A stretch of DNA of 64,000 bases from Porites lobata (taxonomy: Eukaryota; Cnidaria; Anthozoa; Scleractinia; Poritidae). Position numbers and translations under genes: made by a program. The stretch lies in assembly GCA_942486035.1 (NCBI GenBank), contig CALNXK010000127.1:357501-421500 (forward strand). Direction: 5' to 3'. Numbering within the stretch: position 1 is the stretch's first letter; the number at the start of each line of letters is the position of its first letter. Below the pieces are notes generated by a model. The model did not search any database. It saw only the letters and a program-made list of their open reading frames with translations, and had not been told where the DNA came from. This document shows, one piece after another, positions 22,555 to 34,121 of this stretch.

Positions 22555-24800
22555 TTTGATGATCTCTTGTTAAACTGTCATTTTTAAACACACGTTACAA
22601 TTTTTTCGCCGACGCAGTAGAAAGTTATTTCCATAATTAGACTGAATCCGAACACGTGTTTCCACAGAAAAATCAATTTAATTTTTTGAAAATCAATTTT
22701 TCGTACAGAAAGGATTGGGCTTGAATTTTTTTGAACTAAGAAACCAAAACAAATGAACGAAAAGTAATTTATTGCTAAAATGAAATTCGAACTATATATC
22801 TGATTTTATCTGGATCAGTTAACGAAATAAATCGACCAAATTATTGGCGTAAAAGGATTTCTATCTTTGGAGGCAAAATAGTTTTAACTTGACGATAAAA
22901 ACTGAATTTTTCGTCGAGCAGACCTTTTATTAGGGAACCTTTGGGGTTTAATAAACCCCAGGTAATAAACAGAAAAAAAGGCTTACTTTTTCTCACGATA
23001 CGAAAGACAATATAAAGGAAGAAAAAAATTAAGTTGGTGCTTTTTTAAGCTTAATGTCAGCTTTCTAGCTGTTAGAATGTTCGCAAGGAAAAAAATCATA
23101 TTTTTCAAAGAGTTCTAAGCGAGTCCTAAAGTCTTTAATATACTAAATATAACATATATATATATACAACAATTATGACAATGCAGAACTGACCTGATGA
23201 TCGAGTCTCTTTTCTTCAGTCAAGACTTCTGAACTATAAGCAAATAAATTAATAAAACTCCACAGGCAGAACAAGTGCATGATCTTTACAGTTGCGACTG
23301 TTCATCAGTTGTACTAAAAACTAACATCCGATAGATCTCTAATCCAAACAATCAAAATACTAAAAATAATTTTCCGAGTTTGACATACAGACAGAGATCG
23401 TTGAACAAATAAGATAATGGCATATATCGCGACACCATAGCCTGTTAAAAAGAACAAAAACGTCTTATTTTTATCAAGTGGCAGCTTGTTTACAACAAAT
23501 TGTTCCTCTGATGATATCCACACTTTATAGTTTTTTACAATTATCTGTCATTTTTGCACACGAAGCAATTTAGTTATCCGCCAACGCAGCAAAAAGTAAT
23601 TTCCATAATTAGAAAGTGAAAATTCTGGGTAAACACTAGTTTATACAGACGAATCAATAAAACATCTTCAAAATATATATTTTTCCAGAAATTTATTTTA
23701 AAAAGGGAACTACAAAATTTCTTTAATTTTTTTTAATGCAAAAGCCATTAATACGTTGAAAGTATTACTAATCTAAAGTAACGAAGTTGGGGAACAAATT
23801 TTTGCTTGTAAAATGAAATCCCACCTTCGACTGAAAAATGCCAAGAACTTCAGAAGACGATTATTTTTATTAATTATCAAAGGATTTTCCCCTCAAAAAC
23901 TCGGTTATAAGTAATATTCACTGCTAAACCTTGGCCAGTTTTCATGGTATAATATACCAGCTACATATTTCTAAAACTGATGATAAAAACTAAGGAAATA
24001 ATATTTATTCGATAGTATAAGTTCTAACAAGTTAAAGCAAATTTCGAAAGTAAACCATTCAGATATAAAGTGATTGTGTAGGTGTTGCAGATTATAGAAA
24101 ACTGCTAGATAGAACGATCGGTTTCCTTTTTTTTTTTTAACTTATAGCAGATAAACAATATTATGAAATAATTATTTCTCGAGAGGCAACTCTAACTTAC
24201 GACACACTAAACGAACGGGGAAAAAACCGCTTTTCACAGTTTGCTGTTATGTCTTTTTGCATTGAGACATTATATTTTGCTTTACAGACATTATTCATAG
24301 CAAAGAATTTCTGAACGAGAGTGTTAACAATTTTACCATGGCAGATGTGCCTTCCTGTTTTAAATCACAGTGAAAAATACATCGAGTGATCAACTTGATA
24401 ATTACGAATATCAGTTGTACAAGAGTATGTTTAAAAATAATTGGAGACGAACTCATAACGAACAGTGACTTAAATTTACCTCAGACAGTGCGTTGTGCGA
24501 AAAATATCTCTTGTTTTTGGACTGGCCAGTTCGAAGAAATAAATCGGCAAAGTGATTGGCGTGAATAGATATCAGTTTGTTTCGAGGCTAAATAGTTTTT
24601 ATTTGCATGGACCCTGAGGAACGATTTTTTTTTTCGAGCCGACCTTGTAAAAAGGAACTATTACGATCTAAACATTTCTTAACCAGAAAGAAAAAGGAAG
24701 AAAATAAACGCAGAATCCTAACATTTTTTGCTAAATGACTGAATCATGATTCACGGGTTAAAGGAAAAAATATTTATAAGTGAACTTACGTGGTTTCCAT
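22555..24800. repeat. Ancient diverged direct duplication in AT-rich DNA
   Basis: Segments recur in the same order with substantial divergence: a CTGTCATTTTTAAACACAC...AGTTATTTCCATAATTAGA block near 22577-22640 resembles 23547-23612. A GAAATAAATCGACC...ATTGGCGT block near 22824-22854 resembles 24535-24565, and the sequence after it (to the GACCTT block) also resembles 24565-24655. No protein is seen. Confidence 0.45.
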
Positions 24801-26276
24801 GTTCTTTAGTTTCACGCCATGCAGAACTTGAAAGAAAAGCATTCCATCTCCTAATGTTTGATTTAAGAGATTTGATTTTCGTGATATAATGTCTTAAAAA
24901 TTATCAGCCCCACGCCGTGCGTCAATTTTCTAATTCGACCATAAAGCTGTCTTCTCTTTCAAGGCCACGTTGACTTGTTAGGCAAAGGCCAACTAAGTAA
25001 GTATATAATATTCGCACAGATTTTGCTGGCTGAGGCTGCCACATCCCCTTGCCTTTCGCACTTGAGCGAATTATCGTCAGATACAATGAAAATACTCCTA
25101 CTTCGTCGCTTCTTCTTTTTCATTTGCTTCGTGCTAAATTTGGACGCATCTTTAAACACGTTTGAATCACCTGCTTAATGCGTGGGAGGGGTGGGTGGAA
25201 ATGTGCCTGTGAGACGTGTTACTTCACTGAGCTGACTTGTTAGTCATATTAAATTAAAACAATACTTTATAGTAGAACTTCCCACGCTGAAGCAGTGCTG
25301 TGGACACTAGTGCCGTCTTCGTCTTGTGATTATGGTGAACCGGAAAGCAACAGAGAAAAGATCTGGAAAACAAAGGCTTTGTTCACATGGAACCGATTAA
25401 ATATTTTCGCTCTGTTCACACTGAACTTTGAAAGATCAGTAGCTCCCCAGACATTGTCAGTGACTGTACAACAAAACAATAGATGATTCAACACAAACAA
25501 TACCTCTTGCCCTAAAAGCAAAAGAAACTATACTGCTTATTTAGGCCACTGAAAATAAAGGTCTGCAAGGGCTACTGTACTACAACTTTGAACGGCTAGG
25601 CGTCTAAATTTTCCTACGGTTAATGTGGTTTTCGCGTGAAGGGATCACCTTAACGCACGAAATTTCAACCGGTCGAATGATTCGTCCGGTACCTGGTGTG
25701 AAAGTGGCTAAAGTGGCGAATTCCCAATTGTAAACGTAAAGAAAAAACTGGCTCGGGGAAGAGCGTAGGATCTGTAAACAGAGTACAATGTCAGTCCGTC
25801 ACTCAAGGCCTCATTACTCAGGCACTTTGAATATTTTCAACCTAAAACTGATCACAGGGATCAAGCCCCCTGGAAAAACTACAAGGACATGTTCTCTCTT
25901 GGTTGAAACACTTTAGTGGGTCAGTCTCACCTTCCGCAGGTGGAACCAGATCATTAATTTCTTTAAAACTTCGACGAAGGATGACTTCTTAGACAAGCAT
26001 GCTTCCACCGTGCTCGGGAGGCAGTGAGAAGATGGTACCCCCAAGCGATAAGCTTTGGGAAATGAATTTTTTGCGTGAAGCTAGACGAACAACTTTTTCG
26101 TAAAATACTAGGCAACAAATATAACCGAGCGCTGGAGAAGGCCGGGTCGCATCATATAAAGTTGAACTTTAAAAAGTTTGTCTTGCTTTAGGATATTTCA
26201 GAATCCAGGAGTGGCTTTAACGAAGACGAACAAGGCTGACGAAAAAGTCCCGTTTTTATGTGCACTTGGCCATCTT
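24801..26276. other. Intergenic, no gene seen
   Basis: Short open frames only. No domain, RNA gene or clear inverted-repeat element is visible to me here. Confidence 0.45.
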
Positions 26277-26514
26277 AAGGTACAGAAAAACGGGCAACAA
26301 AAAACGTGTAACTTGTCTTGCAACATCATCTGCAAAAGGAGTTGAATAGCGCTATTGCACGTTTTACCACCCCCATCAATCCTGTCTTGCAACAAATCAG
26401 GTTGTTAACAGGTTTGAAGGTGAGTGGTAAAACGTGCAGCATCGCTATGAACTCCCCTGCAGCAATGTTGCAAGACAAGTTGCACGTTTTTTGTTGCCCG
26501 TTTTCCGGTACCTT
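26277..26514. mobile_element. TIR MITE with about 50-bp arms, AAGGTAC...GTACCTT
   Basis: The left arm starts AAGGTACAGAAAAACGGGCA and continues through AAAAAACGTGTAACTTGTCT. The right arm is its near-complete inverse, ending GCCCGTTTTCCGGTACCTT. A second inverted pair (GGTGAGTGGTAAAACGTGC and its diverged complement) lies inside. Confidence 0.75.
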
Positions 26515-27054
26515 TACATCGACATGACGCGCGGGAGAAAATTACAAGGTGGTCGTGAAGATGACAGTCTGGGGTAACAATATTGCTGCCGTCTCGTGCT
26601 AAAAACCACAACTCTCGTTATGTATTTTTTGTGCCTTGACAAGGCACAGAATAGCAAGTTGTCCTACATGTGGTTTTTCAGCGTAGGCGAGAACCACACC
26701 AACCTGGCATGCGAAACTCGCACGTGTTGATCACTTTATCCGTGCTGTTCCACCTTGTAACGTGACCGGTTAAACACGGATTTTGAATTTATACAATCCA
26801 CTGTCTTTTGATCAAATCTAAAACCCGACTTTTAGAATTTATGATCGGAGCGTGCGCCCGGTCCTCCGGCAGAATGCGTCACCATAGATCCAGAAAAAAA
26901 AATACACCTGGCAAGCGGTTTTCCCGTAATGATATGAGACTCATCACGTTCTCACACTAAGAACCATGGTTTTTCCATATTTTTCTTCGTAGCGAACCCA
27001 AAGAATTCGCCCGAAGACACTCACCCTGACATCTTTATTTTAATATTAAAAGAA

Positions 27055-27480
27055 AGAAAGAAGTTTATTGTCGCTCCCCTGTGGGGTTTTTCAGCGACAA
27101 AGACAAAGGTATAATGCATTATAAAGGTTATATATCTAGCTAAAAAAGAAGGGGGGGATTACTTAAGTTACCGTTTAAAATTCCTGTGGTACAATAAAAT
27201 GTTAAAACCTACGAAATGATCGCGGGATTAAGAAATTTATGTCACGATATTTGCCTTAGTTTCTGTTTAAAATGTCTAATTGTATGTACATGAATGTTTT
27301 TGGCTCCCTGGAATGCCCAAATCCATATTTCAAGAAATAAATTTTATGCAGGGAAATAATAAGGTGAATCCTGGGCGAATGTTTCCACGATATCAAGTTG
27401 CCGAAAAGTCGACTGGCTCCAACTTTGGAGTTAGCCGATAAAATACTGCAGTGCAATTATTAAAAAAAAACTACGGAGGC
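27055..27480 (-). repeat. Decayed retroelement 3' end (tentative)
   Basis: An AAAGAAAGAAAG run next to TTTATTGTCGCTCCCC looks like the antisense tail of a non-LTR element. The following 300 bp keep only a 66-codon minus-strand frame with no motif that I can assign. It lies just downstream of MED4. Confidence 0.3.
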
Positions 27481-27606
27481 GAAGTTTTCAATGGTAGTTT
27501 TTCCTTTTTAATTCAATATTTACAAATATTGTCAAAGCTTATTATTGTTTACAGGCTCTAAAGGGACTAACAGGTTAAAATTAAGAAACAAGTAATTCGG
27601 ATTTTT

Positions 27607-30600
27607 TTATGGACTATCGCTAGACGACGATGATGACGATGAAGACATGATTTCCACTTCGTCGACACCCTGATCTTGGTTGCCATTTGTTACTTCCTTT
27701 GTCAAGTTATTGGCTATAAAATCGAAGCCGGAGGAGGAATCGTGCTAAAAAAATATACGAATGATTATGAATAAATAAAACTGTAAAATAATTTTTTAAT
27801 TTAACTTCTTATATACAGTAAGATATGAAGCCCCAAATTTGCCAAAATCAACAAATTGAAGAGGTCATTGTAGAAGCCATTTTTGCAAAGTGAGTTGCCA
27901 GTTTGAGTATAGCCTGCGTGGCAGGCTTTCGAAGGGAAAGGGAAAGGGGATTTTGGGCGCGAGAGAAACGCGAGGGGCGCCCTACTCGCGCGCCCAAAAT
28001 CCCCTTTTCCCTCCCCTCGAACACCTGCCACGCAGGCTAGTTTGAGTAAACAGGTTTGGCGAAACTTCTTTAAAATCGTGAAAGTTATTACCTTTATTCT
28101 GAACCTTTATGCAAGCAGGTAGATGCAATTTGGTGAGTGTGAAATGTCAAAATTTTCTAGTCTAGGAATAAACGCCTACTGGCAGGCCGAGTCTAATAAA
28201 TATAATCTACCTGGAATGATGTGGATCCTCCAGAAAAATTGCTCTGCCACGAGAAGGAAGAAGCTTGACCATTTGCCCGTCCTTTTTGAAAATAAAAAGT
28301 CCGATAATCACATCATTTTTTTAGAAACCACTAAAGGCACAAATTAAGTTAACGGGGCATTGTTTTTTTCTCAAAAGAGCCGAAATTGTCCAAAACGTTG
28401 TTTGCACGCCTCGCACTACAGCTGTAGGCAAGGTTTTGTTCCTTATGGTACTTTACAATATCCAAAGTATTGGCATGTTGTTTTGTTTGTTGCAGTTGTG
28501 TTGCTAAGCAACTGCAGGAAACCATCGTGATATGTAAAGGGAATGTGAGATCCCACCATGCTAAAGTAATCCAAGTACTATGTGACTTTTGACAAACTTT
28601 TAAACTCACAATAGGTGACAAAATTGTTAAGACACTATCCTCTCTCATGGGGTAACTTTGGAGAAAAAAACAATCCACACCCCTCCACTCCCTTCCATTC
28701 AAAGTTTGGGTGTTTGTTGTTTCTTACAGGTAGCTTGAACAGCAACACAACATTGCATGGAGGGGGTGGGGGAAGGGAAAGCTTTTCTTTCCACTTTTTA
28801 AGTTTGACAAATGTCAGTTAAAGGCCCATTGGGGCAAAGTGTCTCAACTAATTTTGCCCTGAACTGCAGCTTCACAAGGAACAAGTTTGAGCTGAAAGAA
28901 TATGGTCATAAGAATAGGGTGGTTAAATGAATGGTTGGATATAGCAGGGTTCTCAATAAGAGCTAGTGGCTGGAGAAATTTGCCGACTATTTCACGTGAA
29001 CTCACCACCTACGTTTCTTTGGAAATTACCCCAGTGTATAGAGTATTCATGTTCTGTCACTGAATAAAAAAGCCACAATTTAATGATGTCTGTGTTCTGT
29101 TCAAACAGTCTAATTTCTGCTCCAGAATGCTGTAAATGCATAAAATTTAAGGAGCCCAGATTTCAAAATGTTTCCAAACTTGCGCCTTCGGCACTCGCAA
29201 GTTGCACCTTTGCCACAAGTTTTTTCCTTCTACACCTTCTCCAAAGCATTTTCCACGTACTTAAAATCTTATTGAAAACCCCGTATAAGGCTTGACCCAT
29301 TGTAGTTAAAAGGCAAAAAAGGACACATTACATTGTAATTTGTCTGCTAATACCTTACCAAGAGCATTTGCTGGTTGTGAATTTGAGGTAGATGAAGAAG
29401 GCTGCATAAATTCTTGCAGATTTGAATCTCCCACGGGTTGTTCAGTTTCCATAGCAACATCTTCCCCAAGTCTGCCAAGCAAGCCTGATCGCATCTCAAT
29501 ATCTTGAGGATATGGTCTCCGAGGGTCTCCTACATGAACACAATAAGTGGTTTAATAAAATAATAACTACAGTGTACTAGCAAAATTTTCATTCAAGGAG
29601 ACAGTTTTAACATTTGAGACAGCCTGCATTTAAGTCTGTGGACGAAATCCTAAAGTGCGACCACACAGGACACATGATACCAGCTCTCAGTAAGTGCTTT
29701 CACATAGTACTATTTATTTAGTATGTACAGTAGTTCTAGTTACCATTCAAATGAAACCTCTTCAGCAGTACTTTCACATAGTACTATTTATTATGTAGCT
29801 CTAGTGTTTGAGTCAATGGCTGAAATCCTATGATGTGACCATTCAAATGAAACTTTTTCAGCAGTACTTTCACATGGTACTATTTATTTAGTGCATAGCT
29901 CTAATGTTTGAGTCAATGGATGATATCCTATGGTGTTACCATTCAAATGAAACTTCTTTGGCAGTACTTTTATACTATACTTCTTAATAGTATGTAGTTC
30001 TAACTTTTGAGTCTGTAGATTAAAACCTATGGTGTTAAGATTCAAACAACACCTTTTTGGCAGTACCTTCACATCATAGTGTTTATTTACAAAGTAGTTC
30101 TCAAGTCTACAAATCTAAGTCTGTGGATGAAATCCAATGGTGTGACCACTACAATGAAACCTCTTAGCAGCACTTCGTTACCGCATCATTCACTTAACTG
30201 TAAATCACAAAATAAACTTTAGGATTTCATATTTTTAAGCAAAGTCAAAGGTTTTGCTGTTCCAAGTCCTCCCTAGGAGTGAAATAAGAAATAACAAAAG
30301 GCAGCTTGGGAGATTTTGAATAACTGACCTGGCATCCATGACACCGGTGCTTCTACAGCATTGCTACTACTAATTCGATGAGCATACTTGATGAGCTCTT
30401 CAGAAGAAACTATTCCTGTGAAAAAGAAAACATTTTGCATTTACAAAATTAGTGTATAGATTCTGCAATGCTTTCTTTTCCTTGACAAGGACACCCACAC
30501 CTCTGCAAAATTATACCCTTTCAGTAACAGAGTGATTAATGGGATCTTATGAGATGGTTCTAACTTTTGATTCAGCGAACGAATTTCTTTGATATTTACC

Positions 30601-33600
30601 ATTGAAATAAATTCTCTTCAGCAGTATCTTTATTTAGTACCATTTGTTTTCCAGGACTTTCCAAATTGAAATTTAGAAATTTTGCCCTATTTTGTCTTTA
30701 ACCTCTTTCTGGAGTAAAGAGGTTGATATTACTAATAAACGAACTTAAAAATGTTAATCCTTACCTTTATTAGCCTGGTTTATGGCAGATAACTTTTTCT
30801 TTGCTTGGAACAACGCTTGGGACTACAAGATCATCGGGAAACAGTCACTTGTTAATTAAGTACCAGAAATAAAATATTACGGAGCTTAAGCAAAGACAAC
30901 GGCGGCAGCAACAAGAATGGCAAAAAAGCGATAGGTTTAGATTGGCAAGACAACAACTTTGCATATGCATCATGCTTTTTTGTGCATTTCTTTGCCATCA
31001 CTGCATGACTAAAATGTGAAAGTGCCTAACTTCACGTTTTGTCGAGGACGTGAACACAATTAGACAACGACTTTTATTTACTCTTCTTGAACTTTGATAT
31101 AGTCTTTTAGAATTCAACTCCAGAAAAATTTGACGTACTGAACGAGTTGGAATAAGCATGATAACGTTGGAAGTAGTGCAAATTCACTTTTTTAGTGATG
31201 TTTTCATAGCTGTTGCTGTCATTGTTGATTAAGCATTCTATGGACAGTGCTTAGAACCTTCCCTTGAAAGAGAATGTGCTATATGGGTATTCTTTGTTTT
31301 GCTTTTTAAGTAACTGAAAAGAGCTTAGCATGGCCTTCATTAGGGGGATGTAGCCAGCCAAAAATTAATGAACAGTAACTAGTGTTTTACTTATTTTCAA
31401 ACTTAGACCCCATTCACACTTCTGTGTTTTCATTTGAAAATGCATACAATTCTAATATGCAGGGCATTATTTTTCATCGAAAACCCATCCATTTGAAAAA
31501 GCTCTTGAAAATGGATCAAAATGCATACATGTACATACTGTATTAGTGTGGATGGTCCAAAAAAGGTCAAAAATTCATCAAAATGAAAGAAAATGTTGCA
31601 GGTGTGTGTTTGCAGCATGCGCATAGAGTTCAACCTGCGTCACAACATGCAATTGTACTGTTTCTGAACATTTTAGTGGACAGTTGAAAACATCAAAACG
31701 GTAGGGTGGACGTAAATCCATTGATGCATTTTCAAGCACAACGAAAACACATGCTTTTGAAAACGCATTAGTGAGGACAGGCCCTTAGAATACTAAGCCA
31801 TTTTTACTATAGCAGCTGATTATAAAGACCAGTTGCCAGCTGCTAATGATAGCCCTGGGTTAGCTTTTCAAAACAAGCCCATCGAAAAGCCTTTATTTTA
31901 AGATGAGTTACTTTTTAACATACTCACTAGAATCTTTTCAGCTTCCTTAAGTTGAGATTCTAGATTAAGAATCTCTTGATCTTTCTTGGAAATGTCTTCT
32001 TTAACTGTTTGGATTTCCTTCTGTCTTGCCTGTTGTTCTTGCACTTGTTTGACAGCCAATTGTAGTTCCCTGTCCTTTGCAATGAGCTGATCGACCGCCT
32101 TAATTTAAATTAAAACTTGTGGAATTATTTAAAAGAGGTTTGGGGCATTACAGCAACATATTGCGCATTGATAATTGTCATACAAAAAAAGAAAAGTGAC
32201 GTTGCAAGAGGGTCAATCAAGAAATCCGCTGTGTATTTCCTTTTTCTGGTAATTATTGTTCTTCCTCGGACACCCGCAACATTTGGCTATTATTCACTGA
32301 CTGATTTTCGAGAAGAAGAGTTTTGATTTCTGATTAGCTTTAACAGTTTTGCAATTGACTTGATTTGCATGAGACTACCGAATTCAGGACAATTTAATTT
32401 TTAGCAAGTGCAAAAGAAAATGCTTCTTTTTGCATAAATATTTCCTTCTCTGTAGCGATGACAAAGACATTCCAACACTTAAAACAATGGTAGCCTACTC
32501 GTATTGTTTTTACATTGTTTCTGGAAAGTGTGAGAATTATTGTTAGTTGCCATAAAGTTCAAAAGAGACTGAAAATGGAGGTAGCCTTTGAAACCTCGTT
32601 TTTGTTCTCAAGGCCTAATGGGTACCCCACTTTTCACGGACGGCAATTATCAATGGGCACATTTCTGTAATGAGTAACAAGTCAATAAGAAAACAAAATG
32701 GCACAGAATTCAGCTACCTTTGTCATATCCCCAGAACTAGCATCTTGTTTTGATGTTCGGTAAAGAGAAGCCGCTGATAGACTCTCAAATAATTCCCTAA
32801 AAACAGAAATTCTGACAGTTACTATGGTAATATTATCAGTAAATAGTCTGAACATGGGGCTCAGGTTCATTATGAATTGTAGGTTAAAACAATCAAAAGT
32901 GTGAGTACTGTAGCCTTCCATGCAGACGTTCTTTTGGCTTGTCACACAAATCCTCCCCAACAAACATCTGCTGAAATGAGGGTTTAAAAAAGTAGACCAA
33001 CCATAGCACACTTCCAGATCTGGGAAGTGTAATTTAGACCTTCAGAAATTTAGCTTGAGACTCCAGGAAAGATCAGAAGAGTCAGAAAAGGTCTCCAGGA
33101 AAAGCCCTGAGATTTCTTAGAACAAACTCCTTAGTTAAATTACTCTATGAGGATAACACACATTCATGCTAGAGACTACCCCAAAAACTCACAAAAATAT
33201 TACAGTTTTGTTATCTCTGAGGCTTAATTTGCTGAACAGAGGTCAGCTTTGCTACAAAAAGGATTTTTGTTAGAGCATTCTGCCCGACCATTTGCCTAAC
33301 ACTTTTTTGGCTCGGAGGTAAAAGAGAGAGTTTCAGTATCTAATCTGTTTTCTGTAATAAACCAGGGCTAGTTCTAATCTGTCAGCTGATTGTTGGAGAG
33401 CTGTTGGTCATCTGTCAGTGAACTCCGACAGACAGCTGACAGATTTTTGGGGGACTTGTTTTTTCAATTTTACCTGAGAACGACTGAGTTTAGAGATGCA
33501 AAGACAGAGCTATTCTGCAAGAACTTAACATAGCTGCTGAATTCTACATAATAACTTTCAAGAAGACCATATGAATGCAGTTGCGTGAATACTGAATACT

Positions 33601-34038
33601 GTTAGAGACTGTAACTGACGTTTCAAAAGCTTGTACAACTTTGACGATACCTTCAGAACTAGTAAATAAGTCTGAGCCACTGTCAGTAACAGAGTTATTT
33701 TGCACGTCCACTCGGCTGGACGGTCAAATACATCCTTGAGTTATATAGTATGTATGTACTGGCATGTGAAATTCTGTTCACTATGAAAGTTTTGAATACG
33801 TAGTAATTGAAATACAAACAAAATAAATCCAAAAGAAAAAAGTTATATAGATTACCCTACCTTATAATTTTCGGCTGTTACATGACTAACCCTCACACCC
33901 GGGTAATTAAACATGTATTCTACAGTTAGCTTAATAAATGCTATTAATAACTACTTACTTTGTCAATTTTTCATAGTCATCTAGTATTGTATTTATAACA
34001 TCTTTAGTACTTCTTTCTCGAGGAAAAGCGGACGCCAT
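27607..34038 (-). CDS. MED4: Mediator complex subunit 4, complete, 7 exons
   Basis: A middle-module subunit of Mediator, which links activators to RNA polymerase II. Minus-strand exons: 34038-33959, 32796-32718, 32098-31928, 30822-30765, 30415-30329, 29529-29354, 27744-27607 (stop TAA). All phases join, giving 262 residues; human MED4 is 270. Recognisable parts are the N-terminal helix (STKDVINTILDDYEKLTKEL), the coiled coil (LIAKDRELQLAVKQVQEQQ, LESQLKEAEKIL), the conserved core SSEELIKYAHRISSSNAV then PVSWMPGDPRRPYPQDIEMR, and the serine-rich tail EVEIMSSSSSSSSSDSP, matching the human VEIMSTDSSSSSSESD type ending. The start ATG at 34038 lies in a YY1-like AAAATGGCG context. An upstream in-frame extension to 34170 is unlikely because it would run across the TAF9 start. 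The last exon 6 codon choice (donor at 29353, gtatta) is set by reading frame; a stronger-looking donor 7 bases earlier would break the frame. Confidence 0.95.
27910..28039. mobile_element. Fold-back MITE, TAGCCTGCGTGGCAGGC family, 9-bp TSD, in MED4 intron 6
   Basis: Ends TAGCCTGCGTGGCAGGC and the complement at 28039. Inner arms carry AAGGGGATTTTGGGCGCG and the inverse. The nine bases GTTTGAGTA stand on both sides (27901-27909 and 28040-28048), an exact target-site duplication. Confidence 0.9.
28040..29353 (-). other. MED4: MED4 intron 6, rest
   Basis: No exon or domain is visible on either strand. A 117-codon minus-strand frame at 28349-28702 has no family resemblance. A G-rich stretch occurs near 28760. 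Confidence 0.5.
29618..30180. repeat. MED4: Tandem repeat, about 98-bp unit, roughly five copies, in MED4 intron 5
   Basis: Recurring words in fixed order: GAGTCTGTGGATGAAATCC, ATGGTGTGACCATTCAAATG, AAACCTCTTCAGCAGTACTT and CACATAGTACTATTTATT. The last word recurs at 29701, 29774, 29871 and, more worn, near 29970 and 30070. Isolated diverged units appear at about 30550-30655 (MED4 intron 4) and 34555-34635 (TAF9 intron 1). Confidence 0.8.
30880..31236. mobile_element. TIR MITE, GGGAGCTTAAGC family, copy 2, in MED4 intron 3
   Basis: Aligns along its length with 7261-7643: GGAGCTTAAGCAAAGACAAC start, GGCAAAAAAGCGATAGG, TGCATCATGCTTTTTTGTGC, TTCACGTTTTGTCGAGGACG, and the inverted end ATTGTTGATTAAGC. 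Confidence 0.7.
31403..31793. mobile_element. hAT-like non-autonomous element in MED4 intron 3
   Basis: The left end CATTCACACTTCTGTG and right end CGCATTAGTGAGGACAGG are imperfect inverses, with many GAAAAC/GTTTTC words between them. Similar in style to the element at 16863-17531. Confidence 0.4.
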
Positions 34039-34121
34039 TTTCTTTGGTAGTATTGCAATGGATTGTGGGATTGTATATAGTGAAAATTCAGCGGACTCTT
34101 CCATTGTATTAAAAAAACAAA
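34039..34121. promoter_or_regulatory. Bidirectional MED4/TAF9 promoter, 83 bp between start codons
   Basis: Only 83 bp separate the divergent ATGs (34038 minus and 34122 plus). I see no TATA box placed for either gene. Both start codons sit in AAAATGGCG-type words that match the YY1 core. The two 5' UTRs must either be very short or overlap. The promoter role is inferred from the arrangement. Confidence 0.75.

Noticed and set aside
28349..28702. 117-codon minus-strand frame in MED4 intron 6
   Set aside because: No domain, no splice signals that fit MED4, and MED4 exons join in phase without it.
29618..30180. CRISPR-like array
   Set aside because: Units are about 98 bp, diverged throughout, with no constant repeat and variable spacer pattern, and the DNA is eukaryotic.
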